Shown here one piece after another: positions 1 to 7,598 of a stretch of DNA of 38,301 bases. The notes under the pieces were generated by a model, which worked only from the letters and a program-made list of their open reading frames with translations, did not search any database and was not told the origin of the DNA. Within the stretch, counting starts at the first letter, position 1, and the number at the start of each line of letters is the position of its first letter. Both the position numbers and the translations under genes were made by a program. The DNA is from Flavobacteriaceae bacterium (GTDB lineage: Bacteria; Bacteroidota; Bacteroidia; Flavobacteriales; Flavobacteriaceae), in the NCBI GenBank assembly GCA_024635765.1, contig JAGXIE010000015.1:1-38301 (forward strand), in the 5' to 3' direction.

Positions 1-1428
1 GCCAAACGTCGCGACATGCGAAAAACCTTGACCTTCACCATCGATCCAAAGGATGCGAAGGATTTTGATGATGCATTATCGTTCGAAGTATTGGACAACG
101 GTTTATACGAAATAGGAATTCACATTGCAGATGTTTCCCATTATTTACAAGAAGGAACCATACTCGATGATGAAGCTTACGAACGAGCAACTTCAGTGTA
201 TTTGGTAGACAGAGTCGTGCCGATGCTTCCAGAAGTATTGTCCAATAATGCATGCTCCCTCCGCCCACACGAAGAGAAATATACCTTTTCAGCTGTGTTT
301 CAAATAAATGACAAAGCAGAAGTTAAAAATCAATGGTTTGGAAGAACTGTTACCTATAGTGATGCACGTTTTGCCTATGAAGAAGCGCAAGCAATCATTG
401 AAACTAGAGCCAATCAAATTCCGGAAGATGTATCATTAACAGGAAAACCATATTTAGCCGATCAAAATGTTGCTGATGCTATTTTGAAGATGGATGATTT
501 AGCAAAAATTATGCGTCGTAAACGTATGAAAGATGGGGCTATCTCTTTTGACAAGGTAGAAGTAAAATTTGATTTGGATGAAGAAGCAAATCCAGTAGGC
601 GTATTCTTTAAGACAAGTAAAGATGCTAATAAATTGATAGAGGAATTCATGCTTTTGGCAAATAAAAAAGTGGCAGAATTCGTAGGAAAAAAATCGCCTA
701 AAAAGACCTTTGTCTATAGAGTGCATGACGAACCTGACGAAAGTAAACTAGCTGCACTTCAAGGTATAGTATCTAAATTCGGTTATAAATTAAACTTCAA
801 AGACAGAAACAGTGTTTCTAAATCGTTGAACGGATTACTCCGAGATGTACAAGGTAAAAAAGAGCAGAATCTCGTTGACACACTTACCATTAGAAGTATG
901 AGTAAGGCTGAATATACCACTCATAATATTGGTCATTATGGTTTGGCTTTTGATTATTATAGTCACTTTACTTCACCAATTCGTAGATATCCAGATGTGA
1001 TGGCTCATCGTTTATTGCAACAATATCTAGATGGTGGAAAATCTGCGAATGAAGATATCTACGAAGAAAAATGCAACCACTCCAGTAATATGGAAAATCT
1101 GGCCACAAAAGCTGAACGGGATTCCATTAAATACATGCAAATCCGTTTTATGGAAGATCATAAAGATGAAGAATTTGTGGGTGTGATTTCAGGTGTAACC
1201 GATTGGGGAATTTATGTGGAGATTATCTCTAATAAATGTGAAGGTATGGTCAGTGTTAGAGACATGAATGATGATCATTATCAGTTTGATGAATCTCAAT
1301 ATGCAATGGTAGGTAAAAAAACAGGAACGACTTATCAATTAGGAGATGAAGTTGTTGTGAAAGTGAAAAACACTGATTTAGTTAAAAAACATCTGGATTT
1401 TAATTTGATAGGGAAACATAAAAAGTAA
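1..1428 (+). CDS. rnr: Ribonuclease R, 3' part (5' end outside window)
   Basis: This is a processive 3'-5' exoribonuclease of the RNase II/RNR family that degrades structured RNA in the cytoplasm. The reading frame is open from base 1 (residues AKRRDM precede the first ATG at 16), so the window cuts the gene; about 475 residues of a usual 700-750 remain. Visible are the RNB catalytic aspartates in DPKDAKDFDDA near the left edge, the conserved HFTSPIRRYPDVMAHR stretch at about 961-1008, and a C-terminal S1 RNA-binding domain at about 1170-1410 (FVGVISGVTDWGIYVE onward). The N-terminal cold-shock domains lie upstream. The next gene, 204 bp away, has its own candidate promoter. The family call is secure. 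Confidence 0.96.
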   Translation, partial: AKRRDMRKTLTFTIDPKDAKDFDDALSFEVLDNGLYEIGIHIADVSHYLQEGTILDDEAYERATSVYLVDRVVPMLPEVLSNNACSLRPHEEKYTFSAVFQINDKAEVKNQWFGRTVTYSDARFAYEEAQAIIETRANQIPEDVSLTGKPYLADQNVADAILKMDDLAKIMRRKRMKDGAISFDKVEVKFDLDEEANPVGVFFKTSKDANKLIEEFMLLANKKVAEFVGKKSPKKTFVYRVHDEPDESKLAALQGIVSKFGYKLNFKDRNSVSKSLNGLLRDVQGKKEQNLVDTLTIRSMSKAEYTTHNIGHYGLAFDYYSHFTSPIRRYPDVMAHRLLQQYLDGGKSANEDIYEEKCNHSSNMENLATKAERDSIKYMQIRFMEDHKDEEFVGVISGVTDWGIYVEIISNKCEGMVSVRDMNDDHYQFDESQYAMVGKKTGTTYQLGDEVVVKVKNTDLVKKHLDFNLIGKHKK

Positions 1429-1632
1429 GGGCTGCAGTTGATATGAAGATTTGGACACCAAAAGATGTTATTGAAAATACCGCTTTTGGTTGCCATACAA
1501 AGCCTATGGATCAGCTAACTTACCGCGCTAACATCCTTTGGACTTTGTGTAGCTATTAAGTTAAGAAACATAAGGTAGTTTGCAATTAATGCGATAAAAA
1601 ATTTATGTAGCTTTGTAGGAAACACAAGTTTC
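1429..1632 (+). other. Intergenic rnr-lysE, with an unconvincing 38-codon ORF
   Basis: This 204-bp gap holds one short plus-strand ORF, ATG at 1443 to TAA at 1559 (38 residues, beginning MKIWTPKDVIENTAF). I do not recognise it, and nothing shows that it is translated. It could be a small gene, a remnant or chance. A Bacteroidetes-type -7 box lies near the right edge. I see no terminator hairpin after rnr. Confidence 0.25.
1608..1615 (+). promoter_or_regulatory. Candidate -7 box for lysE-type gene
   Basis: TAGCTTTG matches the Bacteroidetes -7 consensus TAnnTTTG and lies 17 bp before the ATG at 1633. The nearest upstream TTG (1580-1582) is 25 bp away, longer than usual, so the -33 element is doubtful. 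Confidence 0.4.
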
Positions 1633-2313
1633 ATGTTTGATGACATTTTATCAGCTATTCCGTTTGGTATTATATTAGCATTCACTATAGGTCCGGTATT
1701 TTTTGTGCTTCTAGAAACTGGTGCAACCAAAGGATTTAAAAGTGCCTTAATATTTGATTTAGGTGTGATGTTGGCCGATATTTTCTTTATTGCAGTTGCA
1801 TTTTTTAGTACCAATAGACTTCTTGCAAAAATAAAAGACGATCCAAATTTTTTAATATTTGGCGGCGTACTTTTGGTTGTATATGGCTTTATTACATTCA
1901 CAAAGACTTCCAAATCTTTTCGCTCTATAGTAAGGGAATATCACAAAATCGAAATACAAAAAAACTACCATAAACTTTTTCTCAAAGGCTTTTTACTGAA
2001 TTTTATTAATATTGGTGTGTTAGTTGGTTGGCTGGGTTTTATAGTGATAGGTAACTCTTTAACAGAAACCAGAGACGGTCTACTTGTTTTTCTTGCGACT
2101 ATTTTAATAACTTATTTTATTGTTGATTTGTTCAAAATCGTGATTGCAAAAAAACTTAAAAACAAACTTACACCGCGACGTATTTACAAGACAAAGAAGA
2201 TAATTGCCATGGTCATTTTGGGTTTTGGTATTTTATTGTTGGCACAGGCTTTTTTCCCAAAGGAAAAAGAATTATTAAAAGATCGTATTGAGAGGATTAA
2301 TCAGATCGATTAA
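1633..2313 (+). CDS. LysE/RhtB-family amino-acid exporter
   Basis: This is a 226-residue inner-membrane protein of the LysE/RhtB superfamily, which exports amino acids or related small metabolites by proton exchange. The N-terminus (IPFGIILAFTIGPVFFVLLE) carries the typical Pro-Gly-Pro-containing first helix, and the G-T-GFKSAL stretch with a second helix follows. Hydrophobic segments lie at about residues 7-28, 38-58, 73-95, 120-145, 150-170 and 190-210, matching the six-helix family topology. A basic loop of about 25 residues (IVREYHKIEIQKNYHK) precedes the C-terminal half. Length is normal. The substrate cannot be told from sequence. It is probably monocistronic, with its own candidate promoter, and it converges with tRNA-Cys. 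Confidence 0.85.
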   Translation: MFDDILSAIPFGIILAFTIGPVFFVLLETGATKGFKSALIFDLGVMLADIFFIAVAFFSTNRLLAKIKDDPNFLIFGGVLLVVYGFITFTKTSKSFRSIVREYHKIEIQKNYHKLFLKGFLLNFINIGVLVGWLGFIVIGNSLTETRDGLLVFLATILITYFIVDLFKIVIAKKLKNKLTPRRIYKTKKIIAMVILGFGILLLAQAFFPKEKELLKDRIERINQID

Positions 2314-2393
2314 CCCCTCTTTGTGCTTTATGCGGTTAATTTATATCTAATAAACCAGCAAGAGATGAAAAAGGCTTTTTCGATTATCAAGCG

Positions 2394-2411
2394 TCCCGAT
2401 AGCTATTGGGA
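2394..2411. repeat. Palindromic REP-like element
   Basis: TCCCGATAGCTATTGGGA is an 18-bp near-perfect palindrome with one G-T position. It lies between the convergent lysE-type gene and tRNA-Cys. It resembles short palindromes I recall as scattered through flavobacterial genomes; membership of such a family needs a genome-wide count. Confidence 0.45.
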
Positions 2412-2466
2412 GAACTGCTGTAGCGGCTTTTACATGACCTTCATTAATTATTTCTAAAATTTCCAT

Positions 2467-2494
2467 AAAAAAACCCTCAACATTTGTTGAGGGT
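2467..2494 (-). terminator. Rho-independent terminator of tRNA-Cys
   Basis: Arms ACCCTCAACA (2473-2482) and TGTTGAGGGT (2485-2494) are perfectly complementary. On the minus strand they are followed by a run of seven Ts (A run at 2467-2473 on the plus strand). The hairpin starts 10 bp after the tRNA 3' end, so the tRNA appears to be a single-gene transcript. Confidence 0.85.
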
Positions 2495-2503
2495 CCGTTT
2501 TTG

Positions 2504-2574
2504 AGGTGTCGAGCGGATTCGAACCGCTGTAGCAGCTTTTGCAGAGCTGAGCCTAGCCACTCGGCCACGACACC
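2504..2574 (-). tRNA. tRNA-Cys (GCA)
   Basis: Read on the minus strand, this is a complete cloverleaf. The acceptor arms are GGTGTCG and CGACACC (2568-2574 and 2505-2511). The D arm is GCC/GGC. The anticodon stem CAGCT/AGCTG encloses loop CTGCAAA with anticodon GCA. The T arm is AGCGG/CCGCT with TTCGAAT. The discriminator is U73 (plus-strand A at 2504), the conserved identity base for cysteine. CCA is not encoded, so it would be added after transcription. Protein-like frames over this stretch are artefacts. Confidence 0.97.
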
Positions 2575-2624
2575 ATTTTATTTTTTAAAAAGTAATCTTT
2601 CCCCAAAGTCAGAGAAGACGATGG

Positions 2625-2632
2625 CAAATGTA
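2625..2632 (-). promoter_or_regulatory. Candidate -7 box for tRNA-Cys
   Basis: On the minus strand this reads TACATTTG, a perfect TAnnTTTG box, 50 bp upstream of the mature tRNA 5' end, a plausible leader length. It lies just past the folB stop. No clear -33 TTG is visible. Confidence 0.45.
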
Positions 2633-2647
2633 TAAAATTTTCAGTAT

Positions 2648-3016
2648 TTATAAGTGTTTTTTTCGCCTTTCGGTCATTTTAATCGTTACTTTTTCTACAT
2701 CGCCTCCTATGGGCGGATTTAATTTACTAATGCAAACAGTTGCTTTTTTAACCATTTTGTCTTCATTAAAAATACGGCTTAATATGCGTTTTGCAACTGT
2801 TTCAAGCAAATGTTTCGGTTTGAACATTTCTTCTCTAACGACTCTATTCAAAAACACATAATCTACAGTATCAATCAATTGATCTGATTCAGCAGAAGGT
2901 TGCAGATTAGCCTTTACTTCTAAATCTACTCGATAATCACTTCCTATTTTAGTTTCTTCGCTTAAACAACCATGATGAGCGAAAACTCGAATATTCTCTA
3001 CTTTAATTATTCCCAT
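2648..3016 (-). CDS. folB: Dihydroneopterin aldolase
   Basis: FolB converts 7,8-dihydroneopterin to 6-hydroxymethyl-7,8-dihydropterin and glycolaldehyde in folate synthesis. The protein has 122 residues, the usual length, and forms the tunnelling fold. Diagnostic are the N-terminal VENIRVFAHHGCLSEE (the family's G-x-HGxxxxE region), the central DTVDYVFLNRVV and the late KLNPPIGGDVEKVTIK. The start overlaps the stop of the upstream zinc-ribbon gene (TAATG arrangement at 3014-3018), so the two are probably translationally coupled. Confidence 0.93.
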   Translation of the reverse strand: MGIIKVENIRVFAHHGCLSEETKIGSDYRVDLEVKANLQPSAESDQLIDTVDYVFLNRVVREEMFKPKHLLETVAKRILSRIFNEDKMVKKATVCISKLNPPIGGDVEKVTIKMTERRKKHL

Positions 3017-3225
3017 TAGTTAGTAAAAAAGTCAAACACATTACTTAATCCACTCGTTTTTGTTTTGTAGAATTCCGTATACGTGCAGCGTTCGCAAGTA
3101 ACAGAGGTGAATTTTTGATTTTGAACATCAAATATTTTAGATAAAGTTCCTCCTGTCGCTCTCATTTGGCCAAGCTTATACGTCCGATTTTGACATTTTG
3201 GACAGATATAATTTAGTGGTTTCAT
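3016..3225 (-). CDS. Small zinc-ribbon protein (predicted nucleic-acid binding)
   Basis: This is a 69-residue protein with two CxxC knuckles: CPKC near residue 8 and CERC near residue 43. That spacing and the small size fit predicted nucleic-acid-binding zinc-ribbon proteins of the DUF2082-like (COG3478) type. I chose the ATG at 3225 (MKPLNYICPKC) because the 12 extra residues from 3261 (MRMCIFIKILYE) look unrelated to the family. The gene overlaps folB by one base. The protein's role is unknown. Confidence 0.75.
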   Translation of the reverse strand: MKPLNYICPKCQNRTYKLGQMRATGGTLSKIFDVQNQKFTSVTCERCTYTEFYKTKTSGLSNVFDFFTN

Positions 3226-3294
3226 TTCGTATAAAATTTTTATAAAAATACACATTCTCATCTAAAAATGTAGGGCTCGCTAGGTATATTTCCT

Positions 3295-3302
3295 TAATTT
3301 TG
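3295..3302 (+). promoter_or_regulatory. Candidate -7 box for glnS
   Basis: TAATTTTG matches TAnnTTTG and lies 38 bp before the glnS ATG. No good -33 TTG is seen at the expected distance. Confidence 0.4.
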
Positions 3303-3340
3303 CTCATTGTTTAAATAGTAAATTACAATTCAATCAGTAT

Positions 3341-5338
3341 ATGTCTGAAGAATCAAAATCACTCAATTTTATTGAGCATATTATCGAAGAAGACTTGGCA
3401 AGTGGAATGTCAAAAGACGACTTGCGGTTCCGTTTTCCACCTGAGCCCAACGGATATTTGCATATTGGTCACACCAAAGCGATCGGTATCAGTTTTGGTT
3501 TGGGCGAAAAATACAATGCACCAGTTAATCTACGTTTTGACGACACTAATCCAGCAAAAGAAGAACAAGAATATGTAGATGCCATCAAAGAAGACATTTC
3601 TTGGTTGGGATACCAATGGGCTAATGAATTATATTCTTCAGATTATTTTCAACAGCTATACGATTGGGCAATCCATTTTATAAAAGAGGGAAAGGCTTAT
3701 GTCGATTCACAATCATCTGAAGCGATGGCAGAACAAAAAGGGACGCCAACCCAACCTGGCGTTGATGGTCCTTATCGCAATAGAAGTGTTAAAGAGAATC
3801 TAGAGCTTTTTGAAAAGATGAAAAATGGTGAATTTGATGAAGGCTCACACGTGCTACGTGCTAAAATTGATATGCAGCACACGAATATGTTGATGCGCGA
3901 TCCTATCATGTATCGCATTTTGAAAAAACATCATCATAGAACCGGAAACGATTGGCGCATTTATCCTATGTACGATTGGACTCATGGTGAAAGCGATTAC
4001 ATTGAAAGTATTTCTCATAGTTTGTGTTCGCTCGAATTTAAGCCCCATAGAGAGCTTTATGATTGGTTTTTGGACCAAGTGGTCGATGAAAACAAATTGC
4101 GTCCAAAACAACGTGAATTTGCACGTTTAAATTTAAGTTATACTATTATGAGTAAACGCAAGTTGCTCAAACTGGTAGAAGAAAAGATAGTTTCTGGTTG
4201 GGATGATCCAAGAATGCCAACGATTTCGGGAATACGTCGTCGTGGTTACACTCCAAACGCCATTCGGAAATTTGTTGAGACAGTTGGTGTGGCTAAGCGT
4301 GATAATGTGATTGATGTTGCCTTGTTGGAATTCTGTATTCGTGAAGATTTAAATAAAACCGCCCCGAGAGTTATGGCTGTTTTAGACCCAGTGAAGTTGG
4401 TAGTCACCAATTATCCAGAAGGAAAAGAAGAATGGCTGGAAGCTGAAAACAATCAGGAAGATGAAAGTGCCGGTTTTAGGAAAGTGCCCTTTTCTCGAGA
4501 ATTATATATCGAACGTGAAGATTTTAAGGAGCAAGCCGGAAGCAAATTTTATAGATTACAGCTTGGAGGCGAAGTGCGATTAAAGAACGCTTACATCGTT
4601 AAAGGTGAAAGTGTCGTTAAAGATCCGGAAGGAAACATTACGGCAATTCATTGTACCTATTCGGAAGACACCTCTAAAAAGGTTAAGGGAACACTTCACT
4701 GGGTGTCAATAAAGAATGCTATCAAGGCCGAAGTAAGAGAGTATGACAGACTGTTTATGGACGAAGCACCAGATTCATATCCAGATAAGGATTTTATGGA
4801 ATTTTTAAATCCAGAATCCTTAAAAATCGTCACGGCATATGTTGAGCCAAGTTTAAAGGAGGCTAAATTAGGGGAGCGTTTTCAATTTCAAAGAATTGGC
4901 TATTTTAATGTTGATAAAGATTCCACTTCAGAAAAATTGGTTTTTAATAAAACCGTAGGCCTCAGGGACTCTTGGGAAAAACAGAAACCTCAATCGAATG
5001 AGCAAGAGAAACAACGGAAAAAACAAAACAATCAACCACAACGGAAGGCTATTGATGTCATTCAGCAACTTGGAAAAAAATATACCAATCTACCGGAAGA
5101 AAAGCAGTTAAGAACTAAAGCTGAAATTCAGGAATTGGCAAAAAAAGTATCCTATGACGAATTGGAACCTTGGTTCAATACAGCAGCCAAAAAAGTCGGG
5201 ACACGAATTGCGACTCTCATAACGCTGCGGGTTTTATTAGAAAAAGGTCTAAAACGCACTTCTGAAATGGATGAATTTATCGATTCGGCTAAAGAAGATT
5301 CTAGTGAATTATTAGCCAAAGAGGCTAAATTGATATAA
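3341..5338 (+). CDS. glnS: Glutaminyl-tRNA synthetase with C-terminal extension
   Basis: This class I synthetase charges tRNA-Gln with glutamine. The HIGH motif is at residues 41-44 in PPEPNGYLHIGHTKAI, and the KMSKS-equivalent MSKRK is near 269-273. The anticodon-binding beta-barrel region follows at about 345-545. The protein has 665 residues against about 555 in E. coli. A Lys/Gln-rich linker at about 546-565 leads into about 100 extra residues (roughly 566-665, starting AIDVIQQLGKKYTNLPEE), mostly helical in appearance. Some bacterial GlnRS enzymes carry a YqeY-like tRNA-binding tail, and this could be a divergent version, but I cannot confirm it. A terminator follows. Confidence 0.95.
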   Translation: MSEESKSLNFIEHIIEEDLASGMSKDDLRFRFPPEPNGYLHIGHTKAIGISFGLGEKYNAPVNLRFDDTNPAKEEQEYVDAIKEDISWLGYQWANELYSSDYFQQLYDWAIHFIKEGKAYVDSQSSEAMAEQKGTPTQPGVDGPYRNRSVKENLELFEKMKNGEFDEGSHVLRAKIDMQHTNMLMRDPIMYRILKKHHHRTGNDWRIYPMYDWTHGESDYIESISHSLCSLEFKPHRELYDWFLDQVVDENKLRPKQREFARLNLSYTIMSKRKLLKLVEEKIVSGWDDPRMPTISGIRRRGYTPNAIRKFVETVGVAKRDNVIDVALLEFCIREDLNKTAPRVMAVLDPVKLVVTNYPEGKEEWLEAENNQEDESAGFRKVPFSRELYIEREDFKEQAGSKFYRLQLGGEVRLKNAYIVKGESVVKDPEGNITAIHCTYSEDTSKKVKGTLHWVSIKNAIKAEVREYDRLFMDEAPDSYPDKDFMEFLNPESLKIVTAYVEPSLKEAKLGERFQFQRIGYFNVDKDSTSEKLVFNKTVGLRDSWEKQKPQSNEQEKQRKKQNNQPQRKAIDVIQQLGKKYTNLPEEKQLRTKAEIQELAKKVSYDELEPWFNTAAKKVGTRIATLITLRVLLEKGLKRTSEMDEFIDSAKEDSSELLAKEAKLI

Positions 5339-5362
5339 AAAGACTTAAAATCTAGTAATACT

Positions 5363-5395
5363 AAAAACCTTGAAAACACATATTTCAAGGTTTTT
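5363..5395 (+). terminator. Rho-independent terminator after glnS
   Basis: Arms AAAACCTTGAAA (5364-5375) and TTTCAAGGTTTT (5383-5394) form a 12-bp hairpin with a 7-base loop, ending in Ts. The A-rich 5' arm lets it work on both strands, but no minus-strand gene ends here. Confidence 0.8.
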
Positions 5396-5431
5396 ATGTA
5401 CATTTAGTCAACTAACTAATACAGATAAATT

Positions 5432-5914
5432 ATGGAAATGAACTATCTGGCCATTACTGTGGCCGCATTCTCAACACTTGTTGTTGGCTTCGTATGGTAC
5501 CATCCTAAAGTTTTTGGAACAGTGTGGATGCGTGAAGCGGGTCTTACAGAAGAACAATTAAAAAAAGGAAACATGATTAAAATCTTCGGATTGACGCTGA
5601 TTCTTTCTTTTATGATCGCTATAGTTGTAATATTGCTCTCTGTACATCAAATGGGAGCGATGAGTCTAGTGGGAGGAGATCCATCACAAGCGCTCCCTTC
5701 TTACAGGGTTTTTATGGATGATTATGGTATGGCATTTAGAACCTATAAGCATGGCGCATTTCACGGATTTTTGGCAGGACTGTTTTTTGCTTTGCCTTTG
5801 GTTGCCATCAATGGACTTTTTGAGCACAGAAGCGCTAAATATATCTTTGTGAATTCGGGATATTGGATCGTAACGCTTACAATTATGGGGACCATTATTT
5901 GTGGATGGGTTTAA
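5432..5914 (+). CDS. DUF1761 family membrane protein
   Basis: This 160-residue membrane protein fits the DUF1761 family, whose function is unknown. The N-terminus (VGFVWYHPKVFGTVWMRE) has the family's W-Y-P-x-x-F-G-x-x-W signature, followed by a K-x-F-G-hydrophobic helix. Four hydrophobic segments lie at about residues 5-22, 47-70, 108-127 and 136-158. The gene sits alone between two strong terminators, so it is a single-gene unit. A near-consensus -7 box, TACATTTA, lies at 5399-5406. Confidence 0.8.
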   Translation: MEMNYLAITVAAFSTLVVGFVWYHPKVFGTVWMREAGLTEEQLKKGNMIKIFGLTLILSFMIAIVVILLSVHQMGAMSLVGGDPSQALPSYRVFMDDYGMAFRTYKHGAFHGFLAGLFFALPLVAINGLFEHRSAKYIFVNSGYWIVTLTIMGTIICGWV

Positions 5915-5934
5915 ATTATTTAATTACTTTTATG

Positions 5935-5972
5935 GGAAAGACTGAATGTAATGATTCGGTCTTTCCTTTTTT
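5935..5972 (+). terminator. Rho-independent terminator after DUF1761 gene
   Basis: A 13-bp stem (GGAAAGACTGAAT at 5935-5947 with ATTCGGTCTTTCC at 5954-5966, one G-T pair) with a 6-base loop is followed by six Ts. Confidence 0.85.
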
Positions 5973-5988
5973 GATTTGATATACTTTT

Positions 5989-7155
5989 TTGGTACACTAT
6001 ACTATTTATAAGACGGTTACAGAACTTCCAAGTGATTGGGACGGTTTGGTTACACATGATGTTTTTCTGCAAAAACAGTATTTTAAAGCTTTGGAAAATG
6101 CTTCACCGGATAATATTTCCTGGTTTTATTTGGGAATTTTTAAAGATGAAAAATTAGTCGGTGGCGCGGTCATTCAGCGCATAGAGCTATATCTGGAAGA
6201 TGTTTTTAGAAACCTTAACGATTCTTGTTACCGACAAAAACTCAAACATGTTGTGTCAAAATTATTAAGAGGAAACATGCTTGTCGTTGGTAATTTGATG
6301 CATACAGGTCAACACAGTATGTATCACGAGCCTGATGCTATTTCACAATCACAATTTATAGATACTGTCTATAGCGCATTGAAGTATCTTAAAACACACA
6401 TTAAAGAGAAATACAACAAACGCATCCGTGTTATCATTTTCAAAGACTACTTTACGGAGGATACAATTCATGAAGAACACCAATTTTTTAATTCAAATAA
6501 GCTTCATAAAATAATTGTTCAACCGAATATGATTTTAAAAGTTCGACCTTATTGGAGCAATTTGGATAACTATCTTTCAGATATAAATACAAAGTATAGA
6601 CAACGTTACAAAGTAGCAAGAAAGAAGGCTGGACGCATAAAAAAAAGGGAATTGAGCTTACAGGTTATCGAAGCGCAAACCAATCGTCTTTATGAGCTTT
6701 ATAAAACGGTATCTGTTAATGCAAAAATCAATACTTTCATATTACCGAAAACACATTTTTTTGAACTGAAGCGTCATTTAAAAGCCAATTTTAAAGTGTT
6801 CGGATATTTTCTGGATGACGTATTGATAGGTTTTTATACCTTGATTCTAAATGATAATGTTCTTGAGACTTATTTTTTAGGATATGACGAAACGCATCAA
6901 TACCAAAATCAATTATATCTAAATATGCTATACGACATGCTAGAATTTGCAATTGAAAACAAATTTACCTCAATCGTATATGCGCGCACAGCGATGGAAA
7001 TAAAGAGTTCTATTGGCGCCAAGCCAAAAAAAATGACTGTGTATTTAAAACACACCAATCCATTAATGAACAGGTCTCTAAACCGTATTTTTAAATTGAT
7101 GAATTCATCGCAGGATTGGGAGGAGCGGTATCCTTTCAAATCGCAAAACAGATGA
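5989..7155 (+). CDS. GNAT/FemAB-like acyltransferase family protein
   Basis: This 388-residue protein begins at a TTG. An in-frame TGA at 5977 leaves little room upstream, and the N-terminus YTIYKTVTELPSDWDGLV continues smoothly into the fold, so I keep TTG. Two GNAT-like halves are suggested. The N-terminal half has YLGIFKDEKLVGGAVIQ. The C-terminal half (about 265-365) has VLIGFYTLILNDN, YFLGYDETHQYQNQLYLNM and SSIGAKPKKMTVYLKH, as in Acetyltransf_6/FemAB-type proteins. Between them is a very basic stretch (about 203-222, RQRYKVARKKAGRIKKR). The substrate is unknown; amino-acyl or acyl transfer to a surface component is only an inference. It probably shares a transcript with the small gene downstream. 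Confidence 0.65.
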   Translation: MVHYTIYKTVTELPSDWDGLVTHDVFLQKQYFKALENASPDNISWFYLGIFKDEKLVGGAVIQRIELYLEDVFRNLNDSCYRQKLKHVVSKLLRGNMLVVGNLMHTGQHSMYHEPDAISQSQFIDTVYSALKYLKTHIKEKYNKRIRVIIFKDYFTEDTIHEEHQFFNSNKLHKIIVQPNMILKVRPYWSNLDNYLSDINTKYRQRYKVARKKAGRIKKRELSLQVIEAQTNRLYELYKTVSVNAKINTFILPKTHFFELKRHLKANFKVFGYFLDDVLIGFYTLILNDNVLETYFLGYDETHQYQNQLYLNMLYDMLEFAIENKFTSIVYARTAMEIKSSIGAKPKKMTVYLKHTNPLMNRSLNRIFKLMNSSQDWEERYPFKSQNR

Positions 7156-7225
7156 TTAAAATTGGGTTAATTATTTTGTGAAGCGCATTAATTTCAGTAC
7201 CTTTTTTCTTTTAAAACAAAACGCG

Positions 7226-7435
7226 ATGGAACTACCACACAAAATATTAACAGAAATCTCTAAAATATCAAGGGAAATAGAGGAAAAGTATCCAGAATTG
7301 CAAAAATACTTAGTAGAAATACCTCAAACCTTATCAAACGAAAAAAACAAGACAGGAACAATGGATGAAAAAGCTCTGAAGGATTATCTCGAAAGCCTAA
7401 AATCGATTGTTAAAGAGTATAAAGAGGAGCATTAA
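7226..7435 (+). CDS. Small hypothetical protein
   Basis: This 69-residue, highly charged and probably helical protein (MELPHKILTEISKISREIEE...) has no cysteine, signal peptide or membrane segment. I chose the ATG at 7226; the frame extends to a GTG at 7178, but those 16 residues (MKRINFSTFFLLKQNA) look like leader sequence. I do not recognise the family. It follows the acyltransferase-like gene by 70 bp and resembles small conserved flavobacterial proteins of unknown role. Confidence 0.6.
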   Translation: MELPHKILTEISKISREIEEKYPELQKYLVEIPQTLSNEKNKTGTMDEKALKDYLESLKSIVKEYKEEH

Positions 7436-7598
7436 ATCCAGACGCTATGATTTGAAAAGCCTCCTAAACCAAAGCTCGTTGGATATTTTGCTTATAGTTA
7501 AATTTAGCGGCTGCCCTCTTTTTTATTAGTGTTATTTCGGTGTTTTTGTTCAGTTATGATAATTTAGGATTTCTAAAGTTCAGAGCTAAAGAATATAA

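Noticed and set aside
2347..2568. Minus-strand frame of 73 codons ending near the LysE-type gene
   Set aside because: Its N-terminal part is a translation of the tRNA-Cys gene and the rest runs through the terminator hairpin.
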